This document shows, one piece after another, positions 14,706-23,178 of a stretch of DNA of 47,347 bases; position 1 is the stretch's first letter; every line of letters begins with the position of its first letter. Below the pieces are notes generated by a model. It was not told where the DNA came from. It searched no databases and saw nothing but the letters and a program-made list of their open reading frames with translations. The translations under genes were made by a program, and so were the position numbers. This DNA is from Bhargavaea beijingensis. GTDB taxonomy: Bacteria > Bacillota > Bacilli > Bacillales_A > Planococcaceae. The stretch lies in contig NZ_FNAR01000021.1 of the NCBI RefSeq assembly GCF_900101985.1, positions 1-47,347 of the forward strand, given 5' to 3'.

Positions 14706-16262
14706 TCAAGCGAGGACGGATTGGCGGATCAGGTGCTTCTGAATTTTTCCGACGGCCGTTCTCGGGAAGTCTTGAACCACATCGATGGTGTCCGGCACTT
14801 TGAAATTGGCGAGACGTTCCCGGCAGTAGTCCAGCAGTTCTTCGGAAGTGGCGCACGCGCCGTCGTGCAGGATGACAAACGCCTTGATGGCTTCGTCTTT
14901 GATCGGGTCCGGCACGCCGACGACGGCAGCTTCATAGACTGCTTCGTGATCGGTCAGAACACTTTCCACTTCGCCGGCCGCGACGTTCTCGCCGGAGCGC
15001 TTGATCATATCCTTCAGGCGGTCGACAAAGTAGAAGCGGCCGTCTTCCCCGAGCCGGGCGTTGTCGCCGGTCAACAACCAGCCGTTCTGGACGGTGGCGG
15101 CAGTGGCTTCGGGATTCTTGAAATAGCCTTTCATGATGGTCCGTCCAGGGACACCTTTCACTGCAATCTGTCCGGTTTGTCCAGCAGGAACCTCGTTGCC
15201 TTCCTCGTCGATCAGCTTCACTTCATATCCTAGAGTCGGACGCCCGATGCTCAGGTTGTTGGGCGTTCCGTGCGGCTGATTCATCAGCGGGATCCCGACG
15301 GTTTCGGTCATGCCGTACAGCTGATACAGGAGGGTGTTGAACTGATCCTCGAACTGGTCGAGCTCCTGCTGTCCGACCGACTGGGCAAACAAGATGAGGC
15401 GGAGCGGGTTGTCCCGGTCCGCCGGGTCGTACTCCTTGGAGAGAATCATGCGGATCGGAGCGGCGAAGAGGGAACCGACTGTCCCGCCGAGCGCCTTGGC
15501 CTGCTTGAAGTAGCGGGAAGCGCTGAACTTCTCGGTGAGCGCAATGCTTCCGCCCGCCATCAGTGCCGGCATGCAGGTGTAGTACTGCGCGTTGCCGTGG
15601 AACATGGGGAGCACAGTGAATGTCCGGTCGTCCGGCGTGAGCCCGATTGTCTTGGACATCAGCTCACCGGTGAAAATGTAATTCGCATTCGTCACCTGGA
15701 CGCCTTTTGGCTTGGACGTCGTGCCGGAAGTGTAAAGCATGCCGACAACGTCTTCTGCGTGGACTTCGGGAAATTCTAAGCTGAGCTGTCTGCCTTCTTC
15801 AACAAGCTGATCGAAAGAATGGGTGCCTTCGTGGCCGTTGGAGCGTGTCAGTATGGTATGCCGGATATTCGGGATCTCGTCTTTGATGTTTGTGAACTTC
15901 TCCAGGTATTCTTCTTCGGTGATGAGCAAAACCGAATCCGAGTGGTTGATCAGATAGTTCATCTCGTCTGCGGTTGAGAGGATATTGGTCGGCACCATGA
16001 CGGCCCCAAGCTTTGCCGCTGCAAACCAGATTGTCAGGAACTCCGTGTTGTTCGGCAGGTGGACGGTGAAATGGTCTCCCTTTTGGATACCGAGCTTGAG
16101 GAGCGAGCGGCTGAACGCGAGTACTTCCTCGTGAAACTCACTGTATGTCTTGCGCGTCTGGTTGCCCTTCGCGTCTTCGAATGCGATGAACTCTTTGTTC
16201 CCGTACTGCTCCGCCTTTTCCTTCAGAAGCGTGCTGAGCGTCCGGTTTCCGATGATATCCAT
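14706..16262 (-). CDS. CaiC-like acyl-CoA ligase (AMP-forming)
   Basis: 518 residues, the same length as E. coli CaiC (517) and similar along the chain: it begins MDIIG, has the P-loop-like MLYTSGTTSKPKGV (about 173-186), LYGMTETVG, GRTIMKGYFKNPEATAA, the hinge WLLTGDNARLGEDGRFYFVD, RLKDMIKRSGENVAAGEVE and the catalytic lysine region PRTAVGKIQKHLIRQ. It converts an organic acid to its CoA ester with ATP. Carnitine or crotonobetaine are possible substrates, but none of the other cai genes is adjacent, so the substrate is open. It is the first gene of a two-gene unit with the MFS transporter and is divergent from a TetR regulator that is its likely repressor. Confidence 0.88.
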   Translation of the reverse strand: MDIIGNRTLSTLLKEKAEQYGNKEFIAFEDAKGNQTRKTYSEFHEEVLAFSRSLLKLGIQKGDHFTVHLPNNTEFLTIWFAAAKLGAVMVPTNILSTADEMNYLINHSDSVLLITEEEYLEKFTNIKDEIPNIRHTILTRSNGHEGTHSFDQLVEEGRQLSLEFPEVHAEDVVGMLYTSGTTSKPKGVQVTNANYIFTGELMSKTIGLTPDDRTFTVLPMFHGNAQYYTCMPALMAGGSIALTEKFSASRYFKQAKALGGTVGSLFAAPIRMILSKEYDPADRDNPLRLILFAQSVGQQELDQFEDQFNTLLYQLYGMTETVGIPLMNQPHGTPNNLSIGRPTLGYEVKLIDEEGNEVPAGQTGQIAVKGVPGRTIMKGYFKNPEATAATVQNGWLLTGDNARLGEDGRFYFVDRLKDMIKRSGENVAAGEVESVLTDHEAVYEAAVVGVPDPIKDEAIKAFVILHDGACATSEELLDYCRERLANFKVPDTIDVVQDFPRTAVGKIQKHLIRQSVLA

Positions 16263-16298
16263 GATGTGCCCTCCTTCATTAAAGCGCTTACAACTTTC

Positions 16299-16327
16299 AT
16301 AGACCGCGGTCTTGGACTATAGTCTAT
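16299..16327. promoter_or_regulatory. Candidate TetR operator in the divergent promoter
   Basis: ATAGAC (16299-16304) and GTCTAT (16322-16327) are outer arms, GTC and GAC inner arms, of a 29-base dyad. It also contains a perfect 12-base palindrome AGACCGCGGTCT (16301-16312) and the 10-base GACTATAGTC (16315-16324). It overlaps the -10 regions of both divergent promoters, so binding would block both genes. Confidence 0.6.
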
Positions 16328-16330
16328 AAT
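16325..16330 (+). promoter_or_regulatory. -10 element of the TetR gene promoter
   Basis: TATAAT (16325-16330) lies 73 bases before the TetR start codon; no good -35 hexamer is present at 17 bases upstream. It overlaps the dyad, suggesting autoregulation. Confidence 0.4.
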
Positions 16331-16357
16331 ATAAGCAATAGATGAATGATCTGTCAA
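16328..16357 (-). promoter_or_regulatory. Promoter of the ligase-MFS operon
   Basis: On the minus strand TTGACA (16357-16352) is followed after 18 bases by TATATT (16333-16328). The predicted start of transcription falls inside the 16299-16327 dyad. Confidence 0.6.
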
Positions 16358-16402
16358 TAATATTTTGAATAATTACTATATAAGACTTGAAAGGAGAGCG
16401 AC

Positions 16403-17017
16403 ATGACCATCACAAACCGGCAAACCCAGGCAGAACAGACCAGGCAGCGCCTGTTCGACACCGCACTTGAACTGTTCAAGAAGAAAGGCTTCGACAACGT
16501 CAGCGTCGATGAAATCGTCAAGCAGAGCAACAGCTCCAAAGGCGCTTTCTACGGCCACTTCAAATCCAAATACGGCATCTTCATCGAGAAATTTAAAGAG
16601 ATCGACTCCTTCTACGAAGAATTCGTCGGGACGATTCCGGAAGAGGCTACTTTTAAGGGAAAAATCCTCCTCCTGTTTGAAGGGCAAATGGACTACCTCG
16701 CAAACATCCTCGGCAAAGACCTGATGAGAACCGTCTACATCAGCGGTCTCAACGACACCGATGAAAACTTCTTCGCCAACTCCGAACGGAGCCTGTACCG
16801 CATTGTGAGGGGAATGATCAACGAAGCGATCGAGCGGGGAGAACTGCAGGGGGCCGTCGACATCCAGCAGCTCACCTGGCAGATCACCCGCTGCATGCGC
16901 GGGACGCTTTATGACTGGCATGCATTCGGGGAGGCGTTTGATCTTCAGAAGGAGAGCAGGATGTATATCGAGGTGTTTATGGATGGGGTGATGGGGAGAT
17001 ACGGGGTCAACGAGTGA
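16403..17017 (+). CDS. TetR/AcrR-family regulator
   Basis: 204 residues, ATG 16403 with GAAAGGAGAG upstream. The N-terminal helix-turn-helix spans about residues 10-57 (RQRLFDTALELFKKKGFDNV, VDEIVKQSNSSKGAFYGHF, KSKYGIF). The C-terminal ligand domain (about 60-200) is not diagnostic. Divergent orientation to the CaiC-like ligase and the shared dyad argue that it represses the ligase-MFS operon, and the CoA ester or the acid itself is a likely inducer. That control is inferred. Confidence 0.88.
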   Translation: MTITNRQTQAEQTRQRLFDTALELFKKKGFDNVSVDEIVKQSNSSKGAFYGHFKSKYGIFIEKFKEIDSFYEEFVGTIPEEATFKGKILLLFEGQMDYLANILGKDLMRTVYISGLNDTDENFFANSERSLYRIVRGMINEAIERGELQGAVDIQQLTWQITRCMRGTLYDWHAFGEAFDLQKESRMYIEVFMDGVMGRYGVNE

Positions 17018-17073
17018 TTACCTAAGTCACCCGAGTGTTTACCGGGGCTCCGACTCCCATATAACTCCATACA

Positions 17074-17106
17074 AAAAGGACGAACCCGCCAAAGGTTCGT
17101 CCTTTT
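17074..17106. terminator. Bidirectional terminator between convergent genes
   Basis: AAAAGGACGAACC (17074-17086) and GGTTCGTCCTTTT (17094-17106) form a 13-bp perfect stem with a seven-base loop, between the TetR gene and the minus-strand YfcC gene. Confidence 0.9.
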
Positions 17107-17126
17107 CCGTTTCATTTATTTTTCGA

Positions 17127-18515
17127 TCAGAATGGTCCCCAGTCCATCCAGACACCGATGACCAGGAAGATGATCGCGAGAACAGACCAGATCAGCAACA
17201 GAGGTGCAACAAACTTGGCCCATTTCGTCCAAGGCACGCCGGCAACAGCGAGGCAGGCCATCAGTACGCCGGATGTCGGGGTGATGACATTGGTGAAGCC
17301 ATCCCCCATCTTATAAGCCTGGACAGCGATTTGGCGAGGGACATCCATAATATCGGCAAGCGGTGTCATGATCGGCATGACGATGACGGCCTGTCCGCTG
17401 CCCGATGTGACGAGGAAGTTAAACAAGGCATTTGCAATGAACATGACGACGGCTCCGGTCGCGCTTGTAAACGGACTCATCATGGCAGCCATGCCTTCAA
17501 CGATCGTATCGAGAATCTTTCCGTTCTCAAGGATGACGACGATAGAACGGGCCATCCCGATAATCAGTGCGCCATACACGAGCCCTTTCGCGCCGTTAAA
17601 GAATTCAGCGACCAGTCGGTTTGGCGTGATGCGGTCGATGAAAGCCGTTCCCACAGCAATTATCAGGAAGATGGCGGCCATTTCGTTCAAGCCCCACTGA
17701 TGCCGGAAAACACCATAGACATAAATTCCGATCCCAATGACGAGCCAGAGCAGGACCAGTTTGTGGACGCCGGTCATTTCGACGTTCGTATCAGCCTGCC
17801 CATTTTCAACTTTTGGGAAGGGGTTATCGCTCAAGACACCCTTGGAAGGATCTTTTTGGATTTTTTTCGCGTACCAGAATATGTAAAGAATCGTAGCTAA
17901 TACGACGGTGGCAAAGATGACAACCCTGTAGCCGACTCCTGAGAAGATTGGGAGTTCGGCAATCTGCTGGGCAGTCCCGACTGTCAGCGGATCAAGGAAT
18001 GCGGTGGCGAATCCGGAATAGGCGCCGAGATAGATAATGGATACCCCGACAATTGCGTCAAATTTCATGGAGCGGGCAAGGATGATGCCGATTGGGATAA
18101 AGGCGATGACTGCATTGACGACGATGCCCAGTGCTCCGAAAACTGAGAAAAGCACCATGACTCCCGCAATCAGAATGAGTTCCTTATTTTTCGTTTTCTC
18201 GATGGTTTTCAGGATCAGTGCATCAATTGCTCCGGTTGCTTCAATGACTGCGAACGATCCGCCGATGATCAAAACCAAGAAAATCAGTGGCGCAGCCGCA
18301 ATCATCCCTTCTTGTATCGCAAGAAAGACATCCATGAGGTTGGCGGGTTCCGAATGGATTTGTGAGTAACTGCCCGGAACGACAACTGTGTTGTCTTTCG
18401 TTTCTACTCTTTCGTATTCTCCTGCAGGGACCACCCAAGTCATGATGGCTGCCAGCGCCAGGATGACGAATAGGATGATATAAGCATCCGGTAATGCTGC
18501 AAATCTCTTTTTCAC
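17127..18515 (-). CDS. YfcC-family (DcuC/ArcD-like) membrane carrier
   Basis: 462 residues from GTG 18515. That start has AAAGGGAGTG correctly placed before it; TTG 18539 would add eight residues and has no such site. About 12 membrane helices. Family traits: WVVPAGEYERVE after the first helix, GGSFAVIEATGAIDALI, FGALGIVVNAVIAFIPIGI, AFLDPLTVGTAQQIAELP and near the end TSGSGQAVIVMPIMTPLAD and GDGFTNVITPTSGVLMACLA. The family includes uncharacterised YfcC and amino-acid or peptide-derived solute carriers. It is divergent from an RpiR regulator and an M20D amidohydrolase, so the solute is perhaps an N-acyl amino acid or dipeptide (inferred). Confidence 0.88.
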   Translation of the reverse strand: MKKRFAALPDAYIILFVILALAAIMTWVVPAGEYERVETKDNTVVVPGSYSQIHSEPANLMDVFLAIQEGMIAAAPLIFLVLIIGGSFAVIEATGAIDALILKTIEKTKNKELILIAGVMVLFSVFGALGIVVNAVIAFIPIGIILARSMKFDAIVGVSIIYLGAYSGFATAFLDPLTVGTAQQIAELPIFSGVGYRVVIFATVVLATILYIFWYAKKIQKDPSKGVLSDNPFPKVENGQADTNVEMTGVHKLVLLWLVIGIGIYVYGVFRHQWGLNEMAAIFLIIAVGTAFIDRITPNRLVAEFFNGAKGLVYGALIIGMARSIVVILENGKILDTIVEGMAAMMSPFTSATGAVVMFIANALFNFLVTSGSGQAVIVMPIMTPLADIMDVPRQIAVQAYKMGDGFTNVITPTSGVLMACLAVAGVPWTKWAKFVAPLLLIWSVLAIIFLVIGVWMDWGPF

Positions 18516-18554
18516 GAAATCACTCCCTTTTGTGTCCAATGTTCTGAAATTTTG

Positions 18555-18584
18555 TTGACTAATGAAAATAATAAACCTTATAAT
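18555..18584 (+). promoter_or_regulatory. Promoter of the RpiR-amidohydrolase operon
   Basis: TTGACT (18555-18560), 18 bases, perfect TATAAT (18579-18584), 45 bases before the RpiR start codon. Confidence 0.65.
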
Positions 18585-18596
18585 TTATTTTGACAA
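18568..18596 (-). promoter_or_regulatory. Promoter of the YfcC gene
   Basis: On the minus strand TTGTCA (18596-18591), 17 bases, then TATTAT (18573-18568). It overlaps the promoter for the RpiR gene. Confidence 0.6.
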
Positions 18597-18607
18597 TAAT
18601 AAATTAT
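18580..18607. promoter_or_regulatory. Candidate RpiR operator
   Basis: ATAATTTATT (18580-18589) and AATAAATTAT (18598-18607) are perfect 10-base arms with an eight-base spacer. The dyad covers the plus-strand -10 and the minus-strand -35, so a bound protein would affect both divergent promoters. Confidence 0.55.
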
Positions 18608-18628
18608 TAAATTCATAGGAGGCCTAAG

Positions 18629-19426
18629 ATGCCTTATCGTGAAAGAACGGAGCAACACTATGATTCATTAACACTCGGTTTGAAAAAAGTTGGGGAGGCC
18701 CTGCTTGCAAACCCGATTCTTTTTGCCACACGGTCTGCCAAACAGATTGCAGAAGTATTGGGTGTAAGTGAGACGATGATTGTCCGCTTTTCTAAGGCCA
18801 TCGGCTTTGATGGATTTGGAGAATTACAGAAAGATATTCAGCAGACTCTATTGGCCGGGCCTGTTGTGACAGATGAAAATCCGGGAGATCACGAAAACCC
18901 ATTTGGCCAAGTCATGAGCAGTGATGTGCGGAATATCCAAAAAGCGGCCGCGGAAATGGATGCAGCCGTTGCGGGCCGATTTGTCGATATCCTTGCTGAA
19001 TCCGAAACCGTCCAGGTAGTCGGGTATTACCAGTCGTTCCCGTTCGCTCACTGGTTTGCTTTCTTATTGAACACCTTGACCGGGACAGCTTCCTTGTACC
19101 GACCCGAGACTGATATCGGGATCATTAAGCAAGGCAGCGACCATTGTGTCGTGATTTTCTCGTACTACCGCTATGCCATGGGCACGATCCGGCTGGCGGA
19201 AGAGGCAAGGAATAACGGGAACCTGGTGCTGGTGATTACAGATTCTTCTCATTCACCGGTTGTTCGGTACGCTGACCACACGCTGGTGCTACCGGGAGCG
19301 GAAAGATCGGTTTTGGAAAAAGGGCCTGTCACGTTTTCGGTGATGAACACCTTGCTGCTCCACATTGCCAAAACGCTCGGGAAATTGGATTTCATCAATC
19401 CTGCAAACCAATATTATGTGAAATAA
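18629..19426 (+). CDS. RpiR/MurR-family regulator
   Basis: 265 residues, ATG 18629 with TAGGAGGCC upstream. The N-terminal HTH_6 domain (about 1-75) includes NPILFATRSAKQIAEVLGVS and ETMIVRFSKAIGFDGFGELQ; the C-terminal SIS domain (about 110-255) has VQVVGYYQSFPFAHWFAFLL and VVIFSYYRYAMGTIRLAEEA. RpiR proteins usually sense phosphosugars with the SIS domain, but here the neighbours are an amidohydrolase and a carrier and no sugar gene, so the ligand may differ. Followed by the amidohydrolase gene after 17 bases. Confidence 0.9.
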   Translation: MPYRERTEQHYDSLTLGLKKVGEALLANPILFATRSAKQIAEVLGVSETMIVRFSKAIGFDGFGELQKDIQQTLLAGPVVTDENPGDHENPFGQVMSSDVRNIQKAAAEMDAAVAGRFVDILAESETVQVVGYYQSFPFAHWFAFLLNTLTGTASLYRPETDIGIIKQGSDHCVVIFSYYRYAMGTIRLAEEARNNGNLVLVITDSSHSPVVRYADHTLVLPGAERSVLEKGPVTFSVMNTLLLHIAKTLGKLDFINPANQYYVK

Positions 19427-19443
19427 GAGAGGGGACCTTCGTG

Positions 19444-20571
19444 ATGAAAGATCTAAAAGATAAAGTGTTGCACACGTTTCAACATTTTCATGCGCATCCT
19501 GAACTGAGCTGGGAGGAGACGGAAACGACCAAGACAGTTGCCGGATTGCTGGCGGAAACCGGATGCCGGGTCCGGACATTCGAAGATTGCACAGGCGTGA
19601 TCGGGGATATCGGGAATTTCTCGGATGGGAATCCGATCATTGCCTTGCGGGCAGACATGGACGCCCTGTATCAGGAAGTTCAAGGCGAGATGAGGGCCAA
19701 CCACTCCTGCGGCCATGATGCTCATATGACGATGGTTCTCGGAACCTTATGGAATCTCTGCAAGCAACCCGGACTTCTCGAGAAAATCGGTGTCCGCTTT
19801 ATTTTTCAACCGGCTGAAGAAGTGGGGACCGGTGCCTTGAAATTGGTGGAACAGGGGGTCGTAGATGACGTGGACTACTACTACGGAATCCATCTCCGCC
19901 CTCACCAGGAAACCCCTGACGGCAAAGCCGCTCCGGCGATCGTGCACGGGGCAACCGGGGCCATCGCCTTTGAAATCAGAGGAGATGACGCGCACGGGGC
20001 ACGGCCGCATCTGACACATAATGCAGTGGAGATTGGCACCTATCTGGTCAATGCTTTCCACACCATTCATCTGGACCCGAATGTCCCGCATACTGCAAAA
20101 GTCACCAGGTTTCTGGCGGGAGGCCGGAACATCAACATTATCCCGGGCAATGCCTCTATCGCACTGGATATTCGTGCGCAGACGAACGACGCCATGGAGC
20201 AGCTCCGCACCCGGATACTGGAAATGATCCAATCCGCACGGGACCTGTTCCATGTCGAGATCAAGATTACAGATGACTTCGGCATTGCAGCGGCGGAAGT
20301 GCATCCGGAAGCAGAGGAAGTGGCCCGGCAGGCCATTGTCCGCACCATCGGAGAAAACAACCTGACCGAACCGATCGTCACACCGGGAGGAGACGACTTT
20401 CACTTTTACACAATCAACCGTCCGCATTTGAAAGCCACGATGGTTGGGCTGGGTTGCGGGCTGGCGCCGGGCCTTCATCACCCGGACATGACGTTCAACC
20501 CGGAGGCCATGATGAATGGGATTGAAATCCTGAGCGAGATTGTAGCAATTCATGCGGAGCGGGCGAAATAG
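19444..20571 (+). CDS. M20D-family amidohydrolase
   Basis: 375 residues from ATG 19444 (GTG 19441 directly before is equally possible; AGAGAGGGG lies at 19426-19434). M20D hydrolases (hippurate hydrolase, N-acetyl-diaminopimelate or IAA-conjugate hydrolases) cleave N-acyl amino acids. Seen here: HFHAHPELSWEE, ALRADMDAL, the metal motif SCGHDAHMTM (Cys89, His91, His94), FQPAEEVGTG (Glu125-Glu126), a YGIHLRP loop and the dimerisation domain with GDDAHGARPHL. The final histidine ligand lies in APGLHHPDM. In one operon with the RpiR regulator and opposite to the YfcC carrier: an import-then-hydrolyse module. Cytoplasmic. Confidence 0.9.
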   Translation: MKDLKDKVLHTFQHFHAHPELSWEETETTKTVAGLLAETGCRVRTFEDCTGVIGDIGNFSDGNPIIALRADMDALYQEVQGEMRANHSCGHDAHMTMVLGTLWNLCKQPGLLEKIGVRFIFQPAEEVGTGALKLVEQGVVDDVDYYYGIHLRPHQETPDGKAAPAIVHGATGAIAFEIRGDDAHGARPHLTHNAVEIGTYLVNAFHTIHLDPNVPHTAKVTRFLAGGRNINIIPGNASIALDIRAQTNDAMEQLRTRILEMIQSARDLFHVEIKITDDFGIAAAEVHPEAEEVARQAIVRTIGENNLTEPIVTPGGDDFHFYTINRPHLKATMVGLGCGLAPGLHHPDMTFNPEAMMNGIEILSEIVAIHAERAK

Positions 20572-20577
20572 TCTTAA

Positions 20578-20612
20578 AAAGCAGCCGGAGGAGCGTTTTC
20601 TTCGGCTGCTTT
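20578..20612 (+). terminator. Rho-independent terminator
   Basis: AAAGCAGCCG (20578-20587) and CGGCTGCTTT (20603-20612) with a 15-base loop, after the amidohydrolase gene. Confidence 0.8.
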
Positions 20613-20719
20613 CATAGTTTTCAGACAAGAATTATCCGAAACTATTCATCCCACCCCCAATAACCATTATGATAGATGCAATAAGACCTGAACCGATTGA
20701 CCTATAAAGGAGCCTTCCC

Positions 20720-22312
20720 ATGTTCTCCAATGTCTCCATGCAAACGAAAATACTCGGACTGGTCACCGGTCTGATCCTTCTCGTCTCCCTTCTTCTGACC
20801 GTTTTTTACGCCGTCATGGAATACCAGCGGATCGAACAGGAGACGGGGGAGAAGGGGCTGAGGATGGCACAGGTGGTGGCGAAGATGCCGTCGGTGCGCA
20901 ATGCGTTCGACGACGCGAATCCTGAGGTGATCCTGCAGCCGATCGCGACGGAGGTGCGGATTTTGTCCGGGGCGGAGTATGTCGTCATCGGGAACACGGA
21001 AAGCATCCGGTATGCGCATCCGGATCCGGACAAGATCGGGAAGAAGATGGTCGGGGGAGACAATGACCGGGCGCTGGTTGGCGGAGAGTCGTACATCTCG
21101 GAGGCGGTCGGCAGCCTTGGCCCGGCTGTCCGGGGAAAGGCGCCGATCCTGGATTACGATGACCGTATCGTCGGGGTCGTTTCCGTGGGCTACATGGTCG
21201 AAGATACTCGCTCCATCATCCGCGAGCGGCTCGGCAAGATCATCGCGCTTGCCCTGCTCATCATCGTCATCGGTATGATCGGCGGCATCCGCCTGGCCGA
21301 CAGCATCCGGAAGGACACGATGGGGCTGGAGCCGGCGGAAATTGCATCCCTTTACACCGAGCGGACGGCCATTTTGTCTTCCGTTCACGAGGGGATCATC
21401 GCGGTGGACAAAGCGGGAGAAATCACGATGCTGAATGACTCCGCGCGGCGGTTGCTCGGGCTTTCGGAAAAGCAGGATATTCACCGGCTGGATGAGGTCA
21501 ATCCGAACCCGGACGCCCGGCGATTCCTCCGGCCGGACGCCCGCCTGGCGAATGAGGAAGCGGTCATCAACGACCGTCATGTGATCGTGAATGCGTTGCC
21601 GGTCGAGCGGGACGGCCAGCCAGCGGGCGCCGTCTTTAGTTTCCGGGACAAGACCGAGCTGAAAGAACTTGTCGATACGCTGTCTGAGGTGCGGGAGTAC
21701 TCGGAATACCTGAGGGCCCAGACCCATGAATACACGAACAAGCTTTATGTCCTCTCGGGGCTCATGCAGCTCGGGAAGTACAACGAAGCGATCGAGCTGA
21801 TCTCGGACGAGCTCGACACGGCCCGCAGCCAGAACCGGATTTTGTTCACGCAAATCCAGGACCCGACCGTGCAGGCGATCCTCATGGGCAAAATCGGGAA
21901 GGCGTCAGAAAACAAGATCCGGTTCACCATCGATGACAACAGCGGCCTCGGCCCGCTCCCCGGACACATCGGCATCGCCCAGATTGTCACCATCCTCGGA
22001 AACCTCCTCGACAACGCCATGGAAGAAGTGCGGGATGCAGACCGCAAGGAAGTCACGTTTTTTGCGACGGACATCGGCCGGGAGATTCTCTTTGAAGTCG
22101 CGGACAGCGGAGGCGGCCTGCCGGAAAAGAATCCGGACCGGTTATACGAGCAGGGGTTCTCCACAAAAGCAGCCGACGGAAGAGGCTACGGCCTTTCGCT
22201 TGTGCGTGGGGCGGTGGACGAACTCGGCGGCTATATCGAAGCGCATAACAGCCAGGAAGGCGGAGCGGTGTTTACCGTGTTTATACCAAAACAGACAGGA
22301 GGGGTTGGATGA
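20720..22312 (+). CDS. CitA/DcuS-type sensor histidine kinase
   Basis: 530 residues, ATG 20720 with AAAGGAG at 20705-20711. Order of parts: membrane helix 1 (about 10-32), extracytoplasmic PAS-like sensor (33-170, with the carboxylate-sensor signature RYAHPDPDKIGKKM), membrane helix 2 (172-190), a cytoplasmic PAS (about 210-315), the Spo0B-like dimerisation helix with phospho-accepting His336 in LRAQTHEYTNKLYVLSGLMQ, and the ATPase with LDNAMEEV, ADSGGGLP and GRGYGLSLVRGAVDELGG. Kinases of this class (DcuS, CitA, DctS, MalK) sense di- and tricarboxylates. The tct transporter genes downstream are the likely target. Confidence 0.92.
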   Translation: MFSNVSMQTKILGLVTGLILLVSLLLTVFYAVMEYQRIEQETGEKGLRMAQVVAKMPSVRNAFDDANPEVILQPIATEVRILSGAEYVVIGNTESIRYAHPDPDKIGKKMVGGDNDRALVGGESYISEAVGSLGPAVRGKAPILDYDDRIVGVVSVGYMVEDTRSIIRERLGKIIALALLIIVIGMIGGIRLADSIRKDTMGLEPAEIASLYTERTAILSSVHEGIIAVDKAGEITMLNDSARRLLGLSEKQDIHRLDEVNPNPDARRFLRPDARLANEEAVINDRHVIVNALPVERDGQPAGAVFSFRDKTELKELVDTLSEVREYSEYLRAQTHEYTNKLYVLSGLMQLGKYNEAIELISDELDTARSQNRILFTQIQDPTVQAILMGKIGKASENKIRFTIDDNSGLGPLPGHIGIAQIVTILGNLLDNAMEEVRDADRKEVTFFATDIGREILFEVADSGGGLPEKNPDRLYEQGFSTKAADGRGYGLSLVRGAVDELGGYIEAHNSQEGGAVFTVFIPKQTGGVG

Positions 22313-22995
22313 TTCGCGTGCTGATTGTGGAAGATGATTTCAGGATTGCCGGCATCCATGAAGGGTTCCTCAAGGAGATTCCGGAGGTGGTGGTGGTCGG
22401 GAACGTGTTGTCGGGCAGCGACGCAGTGAAGGCCGTGCAGGCAGAGAAAGTCGACCTGGTGCTGCTTGACGTTTACCTGCCTGACATCACGGGTGTCGAA
22501 CTGATTCCGAAGCTGCGGATGATCCGCCCGGAACTCGACTTCATCATCATCTCGGCCGCGGTCGAGCACGATGTCGTCAGCCGGCTCCTCAACCAGGGCG
22601 TCACCGACTACATCATCAAGCCGGTGAAAAAGGAGCGGTTTATCGAGGCGGTTGCGCGTTTTAAGATGAAGACCAAGCGAATCGGCGACGCCGGGGACTT
22701 TGACCAGGCGTTGCTTGACCGGATGCTCGGTGTGCCGGCGGAGGCGGTTCGGACGTCGCAGGCCCAGACTCCGAAAGGCATCGATCCCCTCACGCTGGAC
22801 AAGGTCCGGAATACCTTGAAGCCGCTTGAAGCCGGCATCACCGCGGAAGAAATGGGCGAACAGATCGGCGCTTCCCGCACGACCGCCCGCCGCTATCTCG
22901 AATACCTCATCTCCGAAAATGAAGCCATCGCCGACCTGGAATACGGTGCGGTAGGAAGGCCGGAACGGAAATACTTCATGAACAGGAACAACTGA
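22309..22995 (+). CDS. CitB/DcuR-type response regulator
   Basis: 228 residues overlapping the kinase gene by four bases. The receiver domain (1-120) has Asp9-Asp10, phospho-acceptor Asp54 in LVLLDVYLPDITGVEL and the lysine of IIKPVKKERF. The C-terminal helix-turn-helix (about 165-225: ITAEEMGEQIGASRTTARRY, LEYLISENE) is typical of CitB, DctR and DcuR. Phosphorylated, it probably activates the tctCBA operon 183 bases downstream; this target is inferred. Confidence 0.92.
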   Translation: MIRVLIVEDDFRIAGIHEGFLKEIPEVVVVGNVLSGSDAVKAVQAEKVDLVLLDVYLPDITGVELIPKLRMIRPELDFIIISAAVEHDVVSRLLNQGVTDYIIKPVKKERFIEAVARFKMKTKRIGDAGDFDQALLDRMLGVPAEAVRTSQAQTPKGIDPLTLDKVRNTLKPLEAGITAEEMGEQIGASRTTARRYLEYLISENEAIADLEYGAVGRPERKYFMNRNN

Positions 22996-23021
22996 ACGTC
23001 GCCCGGGAGCGGCGTTTTTTT
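22996..23021 (+). terminator. Rho-independent terminator
   Basis: ACGTCGC (22996-23002) and GCGGCGT (23009-23015) pair with one T-G wobble, followed by seven T. It separates the two-component genes from the tct operon. Confidence 0.8.
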
Positions 23022-23081
23022 GATGAGTGATCACCGCGTGCGAATGGTTACACCCCTTTCCGTGAACACAATGAACAAAAC

Positions 23082-23120
23082 GCCCAATAATTTGCAAACG
23101 TTTACAGTGCGTAATTGGGC
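23082..23120 (+). promoter_or_regulatory. cre site inside an inverted repeat upstream of tctC
   Basis: TGCAAACGTTTACA (23093-23106) fits the CcpA consensus at 13 of 14 positions. It is enclosed by GCCCAAT (23082-23088) and ATTGGGC (23114-23120), a perfect 7-base dyad that may bind the response regulator. Dual control by a carboxylate two-component system and CcpA is known for citM in Bacillus subtilis and is the model here. Confidence 0.6.
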
Positions 23121-23178
23121 TACTAAACTGAAAACTGAGTTATTGAAGAAGTTCGTATAAACGAAGGGGGAACCACCA

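Noticed and set aside
20702-21853. 383-codon minus-strand frame
   Set aside because: It is antisense to the sensor kinase gene, which has full domain structure; long antisense frames are expected in GC-rich coding DNA.
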